Positions 44,902 to 59,659 are shown, counted from the stretch's first letter. The stretch is 64,000 bases of DNA from Nematostella vectensis (GCF_932526225.1 NC_064047.1:14142121-14206120); one strand, 5' to 3'. The notes: generated by a model from the sequence alone, not told the origin. A program made the numbers and translations.

Positions 44902-47900
44902 GTATGTACAACTACTCTTTCTTATCATATCATTGATAATGACCACCACACCGAGGTATGTACAACTACTCTTTCTTATCATATCATTGATACTGACCAC
45001 CACACCGAGGTACGTACAACTACTCTTTCTTATCATATCATTGATACTGACCACAACACCGAGGTATGTACAACTACTCTTTCTTATCATATCATTGATA
45101 CTGACCACCACACCGAGGTATGTACAACTACTCTTTCTTATCATATCATTGATACTGACCACCACTCCGAGGTATGTACAACTACTCTTTCTTATCATAT
45201 CATTGATACTGACCACCACACCGAGGTATGTACAACTACTCCTTCTTATCATATCATTGATAATGACCAACACACCGAGGTATGTACAACTACTCTTTCT
45301 TATCATATCATTGATACTGATCACCACACCGAGGTATGTACAACTACTCTTTCTTATCATATCATTGATAATGACCACCACACCGAGGTATGTACAACTA
45401 CTCTTTCTTATCATATCATTGATACTGACCACCACACCGAGGTATGTACAACTACTCCTTCTTATCATATCATTGATACTGACCACCACACCGAGGTATG
45501 TACAACTACTCTTTCTTATCATATCATTGATACTGACCACCACACCGAGGTATGTACAACTACTCTTTCTTATCATATCATTGATACTGACCACCACACC
45601 GAGGTATGTACAACTACTCTTTCTTATCATATCATTGATACTGACCACCACACCGAGGTATGTACAACTACTCTTTCTTATCATATCATTGATAATGACC
45701 ACCACACCGAGGTATGTACAACTACTCCTTCTTATCATATCATTGATACTGACCACCACACCGAGGTATGTACAACTACTCTTTCTTATCATATCATTGA
45801 TACTGACCACCACACCGAGGTATGTACAACTACTCCTCCTTATCATATCATTGATAATGACCACCACACCGAGGTATGTACAACTACTCTTTCTTATCAT
45901 ATCATTGATACTGACCACCACACCGAGGTATGTACAACTACTCTTTCTTATCATATCATTGATACTGACCACCACACCGAGGTATGTACAACTACTCTTT
46001 CTTGTCATATCATTGATACTGACCACCACACCGAGGTATGTACAACTACTCTTTCTTGTCATATCATTGATACTGACCACCACACCGAGGTATGTACAAC
46101 TACTCTTTCTTATCATATCATTGATACTGACCACCACACCGAGGTATGTACAACTACTCTTTCTTATCATATCATTGATACTGACCACCACACCGAGGTA
46201 TGTACAACTACTCTTTCTTATCATATCATTGATACTGACCACCACACCGAGGTATGTACAACTACTCTTTCTTATCATATCATTGATACTGACCACCACT
46301 CCGAGGTATGTACAACTACTCTTTCTTATCATATCATTGATACTGACCACCACTCCGAGGTATGTACAACTACTCTTTCTTATCATATCATTGATACTGA
46401 CCACCACACCGAGGTACGTACAACTACTCTTTCTTATCATATCATTGATACTGACCACCACACCGAGGTATGTACAACTACTCTTTCTTATCATATCATT
46501 GATACTGATCACCACACCGAGGTATGTACAACTACTCTTTCTTATCATATCATTGATACTGACCACCACACCGAGGTATGTACAACTACTCTTTCTTATC
46601 ATATCATTGATACTGATCACCACACCGAGGTATGTACAACTACTCTTTCTTATCATATCATTGATACTGACCACCACACCGAGGTACGTACAACTACTCT
46701 TTCTTATCATATCATTGATACTGACCACCACACCGAGGTATGTACAACTACTCTTTCTTATCATATCATTGATACTGACCACCACACCGAGGTACGTACA
46801 ACTACTCTTTCTTATCATATCATTGATACTGACCACCACACCGAGGTATGTACAACTACTCTTTCTTATCATATCATTGATACTGATCACCACACCGAGG
46901 TATGTACAACTACTCTTTCTTATCATATCATTGATACTGACCACCACACCGAGGTACGTACAACTACTCTTTCTTATCATATCATTGATACTGACCACCA
47001 CACCGAGGTATGTACAACTACTCTTTCTTATCATATCATTGATACTGATCACCACACCGAGGTATGTACAACTACTCTTTCTTATCATATCATTGATACT
47101 GATCACCACACCGAGGTATGTACAACTACTCTTTCTTATCATATCATTGATACTGACCACCACACCGAGGTATGTACAACTACTCTTTCTTATCATATCA
47201 TTGATACTGACCACCACACCGAGGTACGTACAACTACTCTTTCTTATCATATCATTGATACTGACCACCACACCGAGGTATGTACAACTACTCCTTCTTA
47301 TCATATCATTGATACTGACCACCACACCGAGGTACGTACAACTACTCTTTCTTATCATATCATTGATACTGACCACCACACCGAGGTATGTACAACTACT
47401 CTTTCTTATCATATCATTGATACTGACCACCACACCGAGGTATGTACAACTACTCTTTCTTATCATATCATTGATACTGACCACCACTCCGAGGTATGTA
47501 CAACTACTCTTTCTTATCATATCATTGATACTGATCACCACACCGAGGTATGTACAACTACTCTTTCTTATCATATCATTGATACTGACCACCACACCGA
47601 GGTACGTACAACTACTCTTTCTTATCATATCATTGATAATGACCACCACACCGAGGTATGTACAACTACTCTTTCTTATCATATCATTGATACTGACCAC
47701 CACACCGAGGTACGTACAACTACTCTTTCTTATCATATCATTGATACTGACCAACACACCGAGGTATGTACAACTACTCTTTCTTATCATATCATTGATA
47801 CTGACCACCACACCGAGGTATGTACAACTACTCTTTCTTATCATATCATTGATACTGATCACCACACCGAGGTATGTACAACTACTCTTTCTTATCATAT

Positions 47901-50900
47901 CATTGATACTGACCACCACACCGAGGTATGTACAACTACTCTTTCTTATCATATCATTGATACTGATCACCACACCGAGGTATGTACAACTACTCTTTCT
48001 TATCATATCATTGATACTGACCACCACACCGAGGTATGTACAACTACTCTTTCTTATCATATCATTGATACTGACCACCACACCGAGGTATGTACAACTA
48101 CTCTTTCTTATCATATCATTGATACTGACCACCACTCCGAGGTATGTACAACTACTCTTTCTTATCATATCATTGATACTGACCACCACACCGAGGTATG
48201 TACAACTACTCTTTCTTATCATATCATTGATACTGACCACCACACCGAGGTATGTACAACTACTCTTTCTTATCATATCATTGATACTGATCACCACACC
48301 GAGGTATGTACAACTACTCTTTCTTATCATATCATTGATACTGACCACCACACCGAGGTATGTACAACTACTCTTTCTTATCATATCATTGATACTGACC
48401 ACCACACCGAGGTATGTACAACTACTCTTTCTTATCATATCATTGATAATGACCACCACACCGAGGTATGTACAACTACTCTTTCTTATCATATCATTGA
48501 TAATGACCACCACTCCGAGGTATGTACAACTACTCCTTCTTATCATATCATTGATACTGACCACCACACCGAGGTATGTACAACTACTCTTTCTTATCAT
48601 ATCATTGATAATGACCACCACACCGAGGTATGTACAACTACTCTTTCTTATCATATCATTGATAATGACCACCACACCGAGGTATGTACAACTACTCTTT
48701 CTTATCATATCATTGATACTGATCACCACACCGAGGTATGTACAACTACTCTTTCTTATCATATCATTGATACTGACCACCACACCGAGGTATGTACAAC
48801 TACTCTTTCTTATCATATCATTGATACTGATCACCACACCGAGGTATGTACAACTACTCTTTCTTATCATATCATTGATACTGGTCACCACACCGAGGTA
48901 TGTACAACTACTCCTTCTTATCATATCATTGATACTGACCACCACACCGAGGTATGTACAACTACTCTTTCTTATCATATCATTGATACTGACCACCACA
49001 CCGAGGTATGTACAACTACTCTTTCTTATCATATCATTGATACTGACCACCACTCCGAGGTATGTACAACTACTCCTTCTTATCATATCATTGATACTGA
49101 CCACCACACCGAGGTATGTACAACTACTCTTTCTTATCATATCATTGATACTGACCACCACACCGAGGTATGTACAACTACTCTTTCTTATCATATCATT
49201 GATACTGATCACCACACCGAGGTATGTACAACTACTCTTTCTTATCATATCATTGATACTGACCACCACACCGAGGTATGTACAACTACTCTTTCTTATC
49301 ATATCATTGATACTGATCACCACACCGAGGTATGTACAACTACTCTTTCTTATCATATCATTGATACTGACCACCACACCGAGGTATGTACAACTACTCT
49401 TTCTTATCATATCATTGATACTGACCACCACACCGAGGTATGTACAACTACTCTTTCTTATCATATCATTGATACTGACCACCACTCCGAGGTATGTACA
49501 ACTACTCTTTCTTATCATATCATTGATACTGACCACCACACCGAGGTATGTACAACTACTCTTTCTTATCATATCATTGATACTGACCACCACACCGAGG
49601 TATGTACAACTACTCTTTCTTATCATATCATTGATACTGATCACCACACCGAGGTATGTACAACTACTCTTTCTTATCATATCATTGATACTGACCACCA
49701 CACCGAGGTATGTACAACTACTCTTTCTTATCATATCATTGATACTGACCACCACACCGAGGTATGTACAACTACTCTTTCTTATCATATCATTGATAAT
49801 GACCACCACACCGAGGTATGTACAACTACTCTTTCTTATCATATCATTGATAATGACCACCACTCCGAGGTATGTACAACTACTCCTTCTTATCATATCA
49901 TTGATACTGACCACCACACCGAGGTATGTACAACTACTCTTTCTTATCATATCATTGATAATGACCACCACACCGAGGTATGTACAACTACTCTTTCTTA
50001 TCATATCATTGATAATGACCACCACACCGAGGTATGTACAACTACTCTTTCTTATCATATCATTGATACTGATCACCACACCGAGGTATGTACAACTACT
50101 CTTTCTTATCATATCATTGATACTGACCACCACACCGAGGTATGTACAACTACTCTTTCTTATCATATCATTGATACTGATCACCACACCGAGGTATGTA
50201 CAACTACTCTTTCTTATCATATCATTGATACTGGTCACCACACCGAGGTATGTACAACTACTCCTTCTTATCATATCATTGATACTGACCACCACACCGA
50301 GGTATGTACAACTACTCTTTCTTATCATATCATTGATACTGACCACCACACCGAGGTATGTACAACTACTCTTTCTTATCATATCATTGATACTGACCAC
50401 CACTCCGAGGTATGTACAACTACTCCTTCTTATCATATCATTGATACTGACCACCACACCGAGGTATGTACAACTACTCTTTCTTATCATATCATTGATA
50501 CTGACCACCACACCGAGGTATGTACAACTACTCCTTCTTATCATATCATTGATACTGACCACCACACCGAGGTATGTACAACTACTCTTTCTTATCATAT
50601 CATTGATACTGATCACCACACCGAGGTATGTACAACTACTCTTTCTTATCATATCATTGATACTGACCACCACACCGAGGTATGTACAACTACTCTTTCT
50701 TATCATATCATTGATACTGATCACCACACCGAGGTATGTACAACTACTCTTTCTTGTCATATCATCGATAATGACCATCACACCGAGGTATGTACAACTA
50801 CTCCTTCTTATCATATCATTGATACTGATCACCACACCGAGGTATGTACAACTACTCTTTCTTATCATATCATTGATACTGATCACCACACCGAGGTATG

Positions 50901-53327
50901 TACAACTACTCTTTCTTGTCATATCATCGATAATGACCACCACACCGAGGTATGTACAACTACTCCTTCTTATCATATCATTGATACTGATCACCACACC
51001 GAGGTATGTACAACTACTCTTTCTTATCATATCATTGATAATGACCACCACACCGAGGTATGTACAACTACTCTTTCTTATCATATCATTGATACTGATC
51101 ACCACACCGAGGTATGTACAACTACTCTTTCTTATCATATCATTGATACTGACCACCACACCGAGGTATGTACAACTACTCCTTCTTATCATATCATTGA
51201 TACTGACCACCACACCGAGGTATGTACAACTACTCCTTCTTATCATATCATTGATACTGACCACCACACCGAAGTATGTACAACTACTCTTTCTTATCAT
51301 ATCATTGATACTGACCACCACACCGAGGTATGTACAACTACTCCTTCTTATCATATCATTGATACTGACCACCACACCGAGGTATGTACAACTACTCTTT
51401 CTTATCATATCATTGATACTGACCACCACTCCGAGGTATGTACAACTACTCTTTCTTATCATATCATTGATACTGATCACCACTCCGAGATATGTACAAC
51501 TACTCCTTCTTATCATATCATTGATACTGACCACCACACCGAGGTATGTACAACTACTCCTTCTTATCATATCATTGATACTGATCACCACTCCGAGGTA
51601 TGTACAACTACTCCTTCTTATCATATCATTGATACTGACCACCACACCGAGGTATGTACAACTACTCCTTCTTATCATATCATTGATACTGACCACCACA
51701 CCGAGGTATGTACAACTACTCTTTCTTATCATATCATTGATAATGACCACCACACCGAGGTATGTACAACTACTCTTTCTTATCATATCATTGATACTGA
51801 TCACCACACCGAGGTATGTACAACTACTCTTTCTTATCATATCATTGATACTGACCACCACACCGAGGTATGTACAACTACTCTTTCTTATCATATCATT
51901 GATAATGACCACCACACCGAGGTATGTACAACTACTCTTTCTTATCATATCATTGATACTGATCACCTCTCCGAGGTATGTACAACTACTCTTTCTTATC
52001 ATATCATTGATAATGACCACCACACCGAGGTATGTACAACTACTCTTTCTTATCATATCATTGATACTGACCACCACACCGAGGTATGTACAACTACTCT
52101 TTCTTATCATATCATTGATACTGACCACCACTCCGAGGTATGTACAACTACTCTTTCTTATCATATCATTGATACTGATCACCACACCGAGGTATGTACA
52201 ACTACTCTTTCTTATCATATCATTGATAATGACCACCACACCGAGGTATGTACAACTACTCTTTCTTATCATATCATTGATACTGATCACCACACCGAGG
52301 TATGTACAACTACTCTTTCTTATCATATCATCGATAATGACCACCACACCGAGGTATGTACAACTACTCTTTCTTATCATATCATTGATACTGATCACCA
52401 CTCCGAGGTATGTACAACTACTCTTTCTTATCATATCATTGATACTGATCACCACACCGAGGTATGTACAACTACTCTTTCTTATCATATCATTGATACT
52501 GATCACCACACCGAGGTATGTACAACTACTCTTTCTTATCATATCATTGATAATGACCACCACACCGAGGTATGTACAACTACTCTTTCTTATCATATCA
52601 TTGATACTGATCACCACTCCGAGGTATGTACAACTACTCTTTCTTATCATATCATTGATAATGACCACCACACCGAGGTATGTACAACTACTCTTTCTTA
52701 TCATATCATTGATACTGATCACCACTCCGAGGTATGTACAACTACTCTTTCTTATCATATCATTGATAATGACCACCACACCGAGGTATGTACAACTACT
52801 CTTTCTTATCATATCATTGATAATGACCACCACACCGAGGTATGTACAACTACTCTTTCTTATCATATCATTGATACTGATCACCACACCGAGGTATGTA
52901 CAACTACTCTTTCTTGTCATATCATTGATACTGACCACCACACCGAGGTATGTACAACTACTCTTTCTTATCATATCATTGATACTGATCACCACACCGA
53001 GGTATGTACAACTACTCTTTCTTATCATATCATTGATACTGATCACCACACCGAGGTATGTACAACTACTCTTTCTTATCATATCATTGATAATGACCAC
53101 CACACCGAGGTATGTACAACTACTCTTTCTTATCATATCATTGATACTGATCACCACACCGAGGTATGTACAACTACTCCTTCTTGTCATATCATTGATA
53201 ATGACCACCACACCGAGGTATGTACAACTACTCTTTCTTATCATATCATTGATACTGATCACCACACCGAGGTATGTACAACTACTCTTTCTTATCATAT
53301 CATTGATACTGACCACCACTCCGAGGT
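44881..53327 (+). repeat. Giant 54-bp minisatellite: exon end plus splice donor, about 156 copies
   Basis: Unit GATACTGACCACCACACCGAG|GTATGTACAACTACTCTTTC then TTATCATATCATT. The first unit is the true exon end and donor. Units are over 90% identical. A 25-unit block is duplicated at an offset of 1,350 bp: the unique variant CTGGTCACCA is at 48881 and 50231. Since 54 is divisible by three, one forward frame reads (VCTTTLSYHIIDTDHHTE)n in frame with the VWD exon. Two other long frames also stay open (one forward, one reverse). The array ends at GAG|GTATGTGTCTCTTGC. Confidence 0.97.
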
Positions 53328-54227
53328 ATGTGTCTCTTGCTGCAATGTACAACTACTCTCTCAGGCCTTTCCCGCCGAACATGGAACACTGCTAGGGTAA
53401 AGGGACCTAACCAATGCCAACTCTAAGCCACTAGCTCTAAGAGGCGATCTTCTCAAAGTGCAACACAACTGAGGCTAGTAGCGGACCTATATACCTTATT
53501 ATGGGAAACTAACGGTCCACTTTTAAGTTAATCAAAATTAACGCGATTTTGAAAAGTCCGCGTTAATTAGGTATACCTTCATTTTAGTAAACGTTTATTA
53601 ATACTGATGATTAATACTAATCATTAAAGATCGAAATCAAAATAGTTAATACTGCTGTGAAGTGTAGAAGAACGCTGAGCCCTAACAGGATTGGCTGGAT
53701 AACCTCATTGTTCTATTGTATTTTCGTTCTATTGTTTTGTTTCTCATTGTTTTTGTGATGCATCAATCTAATGTGGTGAAATCTCCTGATACCTTCTACA
53801 TCACCCATACTGCTTAGTAATAAGGAACTTCACATAGTGTTTGGTCTAGCTCGTCATTATTTTTGGCATGAGAAAAGTATTTCCAAGCAGCAAATTAAGA
53901 AATCAATTCTGCCATCTTTTTGGATCCGCGTTATTTAGTTTATCTGAATACGTTATGCTAAAATTCAAATTAATTTGATACGTGTACATTTAATAGACGT
54001 TAATATCTGCCAGTGTTAATTTCCTATAATAACGTAATAATAACGTAGCTAAATTTCGCTTATCCTTATGTAGCATACATTATAAAAATGTGTGATATAA
54101 AAAAAACTCCATACCTCCTCTACTCCATACCTCGTCGCCCCTCTGGAAGTGAACTGGTGATAATTAAGGTTTTCTAGTAAAATAAAATGGATGCGTTTCG
54201 TGACATCATTGTTGGTATCCCATGTAG
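53328..54227. other. VWDE-like intron after the giant array, with a possible MITE
   Basis: No gene. TTATTATGGGAAACTAAC near 53496 is matched in reverse complement by GTTAATTTCCTATAATAA near 54017, suggesting a decayed inverted-repeat element of about 540 bp. Target duplication not seen. Confidence 0.4.
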
Positions 54228-54449
54228 GTGCACACGCGCCTGTGGACGTGCTGGGATAGTAGCGCCTCCTGTAAATGCGGAGTAGCAATACGGGAGAGAA
54301 ATGACGTGATGATTCTGTCAATCTGCAACTCCCAATTGCAACACCAAGCCAATGCTCCCATGCCAATGACCGTCCGTGTACCAAGCGGACATCTACCAAA
54401 CGGAACACACATTTACAGGCAGATCTCTGGCACCCAAGTAACGCATACT
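54228..54449 (+). CDS. VWDE: VWDE-like copy 2: VWD domain middle exon
   Basis: A phase-0 exon of 222 nt (ATCCCATGTAG to CATACT|GTAAGT). It encodes VHTRLWTCWDSSASCKCGVA then IRERNDVMILSICNSQ, matching VHVRQWDCG...VSCNCGF.....D.V..DMCNG of vertebrate VWDE, and later RVPSGHLPNGTHIYRQISG. Confidence 0.88.
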
Positions 54450-54544
54450 GTAAGTTAATAAATATTTGTCATTACTTTCCTCATTGAGGCTCGGGGCTTG
54501 GTGCTTCTTGGGTCAATACTTGCCCAGCCTACCCCCCCCCCCGG

Positions 54545-56060
54545 CCTTCTTACCCGGTTTCCTTTGTTTGACCTTAGCCCCCCCGGCCTCCTTACCGGGT
54601 TTCCTGTGTTTGACCTTAGCTCCCCCTCCCCGGCCTCCTTACCGGGTTTCCTGTGTTTGACCTTAGCCCCCCTCCCCGGCCTCCTTACCGGGATTCCTGT
54701 GTTTGACCTTGGCCCCCCCGCCTTCTTACCGGGTTTCCTGTGTTTGACCTTAGCCCCCCGGCCTCCTTACCGGGATTCCTGTGTTTGACCTTAGCCCCCC
54801 GGCCTTCTTACCCGGTTTCCTGTGTTTGACCTTAGCCCCTCGGCCTTCTTACCGGGATTCCTGTGTTTGACCATTGCCCCCCGGCCTTCTTACCGGGTTT
54901 CCTGTGTTTGACCATTTCCCCCCGGCCTTCTTACCAGGATTCCTGTGTCTGACCTTAGCCCCCCGGCCTTCTTACCGGGTTTCCTGTGTTTGACCTTAGC
55001 CCCCCGGCCTTCTTACCTGGTTTCCTTTGTTTGACCTTAGCCCCCCGGCCTCCTTACCGGGATTCCTGTGTTTGACCTTAGCCCCCCTGCCTTCTTACCG
55101 GGGTTCCTGTGTTAAACCTTAGCCCCCCCGGCCTTCTTACCAGGATTCCTGTGTTGACCTTAGCCCCCCGGCCTTCTTACCGGTTTTCCTGTGTTTGAAC
55201 TTAGCCCCCCGGCCTCCTTACCGGTTTTCCTGTGTTTGACCTTAGCCCCCCGGCCGTCTTACCAGGATTCCTGTGTTGACCTTATCCCCCCGGCCTTCTA
55301 ACCGGTTTTCCTGTGTTTGACCTTAGCCCCCCGGCCTTCTTACCGGTTTTCCTGTGTTTGACCTTAGCCTCCCGGCCTTCTTACCGGTTTTCCTGTGTTT
55401 GACATTTGCCCCCCGGCCTCCTTACCGGGTTTCCTGTGTTTGACCTTAGCCCCCGGGCCGTCTTACCAGGATTCCTGTGTTGACCTTAGCACCTTGGCCT
55501 TCTAACCGGTTTTCCTGTGTTTGACCTTAGCCCCCCGGCCTTCTTACCGGTTTTCCTGTGTTTGACCTTAGCCTCCCGGCCTTCTTACCGGTTTTCCTGT
55601 GTTTGACATTAGCCCCCCGGCCTCCTTACCGGGTTTCCTGTGTTTGACCTTAGCCCCCGGGCCGTCTTACCATGATTCCTGTGTTGACCTTAGCCCCCCT
55701 GCCTCCTTACCGGGTTTCCTGTGTTTGACCTTAGCCCCTCGGCCTTCTTACCGGTTTTCCTGTGTTTGACCTCAGCCCCCCGGCCTCCTTACGGGGTTTC
55801 CTGTGTTTGACCTTAGCCCCCCGGCCGTCTTACCGGGTTTCCTGTGTTTGACCATTTCCCCCCGGCCTTCTTACCAGGATTCCTGTGTTGACCTTAGCCC
55901 CCCGGCCGTCTTACCGGTTTTCCTGTGTTTGACCTTAGCCCCCCGGCCTTCTTACCAGGATTCCTGTGTTGACCTTAGCCCCCCGGCCTTCTTACCGGCT
56001 TTCCTGTGTCTACTCTTACCCCCAGTGTTCCTTACGGTTTTCCTGTGTTAACCATTGCCC
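54545..56060 (+). repeat. 41-bp C-rich minisatellite, about 36 copies
   Basis: Unit GCCCCCCGGCCTCCTTACCG then GGTTTCCTGTGTTTGACCTTA. Each junction gives GACCTTAG followed by Cs, resembling a pyrimidine-rich 3' splice site. It lies in the intron before exon 56442. Confidence 0.95.
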
Positions 56061-56441
56061 CTGACGTACTTACTTGGTTTCCTGTGTTGAAGCAAGCCAC
56101 CCCCACCCCCACTCCCCACACACTCTCCCCGTTTTTACTGGGTGTCCTGTGTTCTGGCGATCTTACCGGGTTTCCTGTGTTAACCATAGTTACCGCTGTA
56201 CTTATTTTATCCATTGGTATCAAGCACACCATTTTTCTGACGACTTTCGCGTATTTTCATCTAGGCTGAGAATCTTCAGGGGATAGCAGAATAGGAAGGA
56301 TCTTTAAACACCTACGGGTAGTACCTAGTAGAATGCTATACCCTAAAAATAGGACGACACCCCCGTCTACTTTATGATGAAAATTGTACTTGCGTGCTCC
56401 TAGGCGTTTACGTAAGGAACTTCATTTTGACCTTTTTGTAG
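56061..56441. other. VWDE-like intron
   Basis: Degenerating repeat units until about 56190, then unique intron. No gene seen. Confidence 0.6.
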
Positions 56442-56629
56442 GTACTTCTCCCTTCTGACACGAAGGTCGAGGTCATAAGGTTGGACTGGGGAATGAATAT
56501 CAAAGTGAATGCTTTCAAGAACTCAAACAGCATTCGTGGCAACATGAATGGTGACTTAAACGACGAGTTTCAACACGGAGGCGATGGCCATTCACATGCG
56601 GATGCGACAAGATTTGGACTAAGTTGGAG
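56442..56629 (+). CDS. VWDE: VWDE-like copy 2: VWD domain end exon with a replaced cysteine
   Basis: Starts after CTTTTTGTAG at phase 0 and ends GGAG|GTAGTG at phase 2. It encodes VLLPSDTKVEVIRLDWGMNI, then NSIRGNMNGDLNDEFQHG and RFGLSWR. VWD domains normally read GLCG..DG...DDF here; the Cys is Arg (CGT), one base from TGT. This may be another sign of decay. Confidence 0.82.
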
Positions 56630-57034
56630 GTAGTGTTACAGATCTCATAGATATTGATGCTCGTTAACTTTCCTATAGTATTTGTATCAAGAGACCATGG
56701 TGTACTCAACTTATTTTGCCCACAAAGTTTTTAGTTTTACCTGGGCCATTGCAGTAATATAATATTCTGTCAATATGTCAGGCGGATGATCAAAAGTACC
56801 AAAATGATTCAGATGGGATTCTCAAGCTGGCTTGCATCTTTTCTTAAATGACTGATTGTTGAGTGGCTTACGGAAAACTCATGAAACATTTTTTTTGGGA
56901 AACACTGCTATTTACGCACTCCCGAAAAAAGTTTATCAGGTTTTTTCAATGTTCTAGCTCCAAACCTTTATTGCTCTAAAAACTAAAGTATTACTTGGAA
57001 GTCCATCAAATGGTCTGTTAGCGGGCACATCTAT
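56630..57034. other. VWDE-like intron
   Basis: No gene seen. Confidence 0.6.
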
Positions 57035-57195
<161 letters not shown>

Positions 57196-57432
57196 TTGTC
57201 GAATATTGTATGTGATTGTAGGTATTTTAAGTATGGGAGCATCCTTTTTTGTGGTCAACCCCCCTTCCCCCCCCCCCCCCCCCCCCCCATGGCAAAAAGC
57301 TAGATCCGCCCCTGTAAATCTTCAAACCCAGCCCCACCATTACGAATGGGAGATATCTTGAATATATTTAATGGACTTTTTAATCGTCTATTCTCTTGTA
57401 AAACGTTAATGGGATCGACTGTATGTGCCTAG

Positions 57433-57856
57433 AAAGCAACCGCATGAAAGCTACTTCCACATTCTGCCGTCCAGCCATCTCCCAGACCAGATCATGGAGA
57501 AAACGTTCTGCGCATGCGGAGAAACTAGAGTGGAGGATTGTAAACCACTCTCGGCAATCATCTACCCACAGAACCCCCCAGGGGTGGAGGTACCTCCAGA
57601 GTAGTTTGAAGGGCAGGGTGAGACGTACAGTGATTTCAGCATGGACCAGCAGGACGCTGACTATTTCACAGACGAACACAATGAAAGACACGCTAAGAGC
57701 AGGATCCGAGCCAGACGAAGTATCGAGATGGATAGGATGACAAGACAAAATGCGACACGCCTCTGCAAAACACTCATCGAAGACACTGTCGTCGGAAAGA
57801 GTTGCAGTGCTTTGCCAAATGTGGATGCCGCCTCGGCTTCATCCCGGGCCGCGTGA
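57433..57856 (+). pseudogene. VWDE: VWDE-like copy 2: exon with premature TAG stop
   Basis: Acceptor ATGTGCCTAG; the single leading base completes AGA with the phase-2 end of the previous exon. It encodes KQPHESYFHILPSSHLPDQI, then FCACGE and DCKPLSAIIYPQNPPG and VPPE, then TAG at 57602-57604. The same frame continues open as FEGQGETYSDFSMDQQDADY, RIRARRSIEMDR and ATRLCKTLIEDTVVGKSC. No alternative splice pair that skips the stop keeps the phase. The 3' end of the exon is uncertain; no good donor was found before the stop at 57854. Confidence 0.65.
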
Positions 57857-57981
57857 TGCATTTTATTGATTAAAGTCCCTAAAGTCGTGAGTTTTCAGTT
57901 CCACGCAGCGCGCAGACCATAGACACAGATTGACACGGAGCTTCGCGGAGTTGTATTAACGTGATATAACCCATGCACCAG

Positions 57982-58111
57982 GTAACAGGAAATGCCGGTT
58001 TCGCTGTGTCGGCCCTGGAATCATTGAAGAGCGGCTGCCAAGACGAGGCTTACAACAACCTGACGCTCTACACCAAGGATGCTGAGGGCAACCCATCGGA
58101 ACCCCCCGCAG
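57982..58111 (+). CDS. VWDE: VWDE-like copy 2: linker exon before the EGF
   Basis: Encodes VTGNAGFAVSALESLKSGCQ, then DEAYNNLTLYTKDAEGNPSE and PPA, with donor GCAG|GTAAAC at phase 1, which joins DIVENLCPNEC of the next exon. The acceptor (CATGCACCAG) is weak. Vertebrate VWDE has WAEAGVALLENECEKR at the equivalent place. Confidence 0.75.
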
Positions 58112-58159
58112 GTAAACGCAAAGCCTTTGCACACAACGTACAGTTAGCGCACCAATACA

Positions 58160-58314
58160 AGACAGACAGACGGACAGACGGACAGACGGACAGACGGACA
58201 GACGGACAGACGGACAGACGGACAGACGGACAGACGGACGGATGGACAGACGGACAGACGGACGGACGGACGGACGGATGGACGGACGGACTGACAGACA
58301 GAGAGACAGACGGA

Positions 58315-58354
<40 letters not shown>

Positions 58355-58380
58355 GGACGGACGGACGGACGGACGGACGG
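58160..58380 (+). repeat. CAGACGGA microsatellite (copy 2)
   Basis: About 220 bp, the shorter counterpart of 4524-5030. It lies in the intron after the exon ending at 58111. Confidence 0.97.
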
Positions 58381-58642
58381 GTGGATAGATTGGATAGATC
58401 GGTACTTTGCAGCTGTTACTTTGACATTGTAATTTTTGTTTCTCAAATTATATGCTACACAAATTCAGTTTGTTTGAGTCATCCAAGATTAGACAAGATT
58501 ATACAATGAACACTTTTTCTTCCCGGAGTTATTTTGGTCTATGCAAAGGTAAATTTGTTAGAGGATTACCATTCAATTATTTCATATCAACAATCATCTT
58601 CATCATATCAATAAGCTCTTTTTTCATCATCATTATTTTCAG

Positions 58643-58775
58643 ATATCGTAGAAAACCTTTGCCCTAACGAGTGCAGTAACCATGGCAACTGCTCAAACAG
58701 CACTTGTATCTGCGAAGAAGGTTTCACATCACTAGACTGCTCCTTGTCAATCAATACAGTACCAGAACTTCTAGG
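58643..58775 (+). CDS. VWDE: VWDE-like copy 2: EGF exon
   Basis: Same protein as 5286-5418 (CPNECSNHGNCSNSTCICEE) with only two silent differences. Phase 1 start, phase 2 end at AGG|GTAGGT. Confidence 0.88.
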
Positions 58776-58995
58776 GTAGGTAAACAACTGGTAACATTTC
58801 AATCGACACAGTAACAGAACTTCTAGGGTAGGTAAACAACTGGTAACATGTCAATCACCACAGCACCAGAAATTCTTGGGTAGGTAAACAAACGGTAACA
58901 TGTCAATCGACACAGTACCAGAACTTCTAGGGTAGGTAAACAAACGGTAAGATGTCAATCACCACAGAACCAGAACTTCTAGGGTATGTAAACAA
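58727..58995 (+). repeat. 52-bp exon-end/donor minisatellite (copy 2)
   Basis: About five units, as 5370-5712 but with independent substitutions and one unit fewer. Confidence 0.9.
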
Positions 58996-59475
58996 CTCAT
59001 CGTTTCCGTATCATTTCTGCAGTTTTCAATATTGGCGAACTTGTGTCAACGAATTCCAACTGCTAAATCGCCTTTTGGCCTCCATGATTCAATGTAACGG
59101 AATTTGGTGCTGTTTGATTGGTCAGCGCCTTAAGGGGAGGTGGCGTGGTTGGAAACCATTTCAGTGCTGGCCAGCTGAAACGCTCTAAGGATTGAATGGC
59201 AGAAACCAGAAGGCGATTTAGTTACAGTCGTCTGCGAGAGTACACAGAATATGCAGCCAAGTACCCAGGATTTGCCGAGAGGGGTGCACAGCAATAGGTA
59301 TCATCTGAAAAAAGCAAAGTATTTGAAGATTCCTTAATAAGAAATGGCCCACTTTTTGGCCGCCAAGGGGGGTGCGCACGCACCCTGCGCATCCCCCTGT
59401 GTACGCGCTTTATATGTCAAACTGCAGTAATAGAGAGAGAAGACCGAGAGGCGAAGTCTATGACTGAGAGAGTAT
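58996..59475. other. VWDE-like intron (copy 2)
   Basis: Matches 5713-6189. No gene seen. Confidence 0.6.
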
Positions 59476-59610
59476 GGTAATGACCCTCAAACAATATGGT
59501 AATGACCCTCAAACAATATGATAATGGCACTCAAAAAATATGATAATGACCCTCAAACAATATGGTAATGACCTTCAAACAATATGGTAATGACCCTCAA
59601 ACAATATCGT
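59476..59610 (+). repeat. 22-bp tandem repeat (copy 2)
   Basis: As 6190-6332, about six units. Confidence 0.9.
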
Positions 59611-59659
59611 CATGACCAAGGCAATATGGCTGAAACTGGAAAGTCATTATAATATTTTT

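Noticed and set aside
44768..53400. Three open frames of more than 2,800 codons (two +, one -) over the 54-bp array, as stand-alone genes
   Set aside because: They arise because the 54-bp unit is stop-free in three frames. Only the frame continuing the VWD exon has a biological argument, and that is given as an isoform hypothesis.
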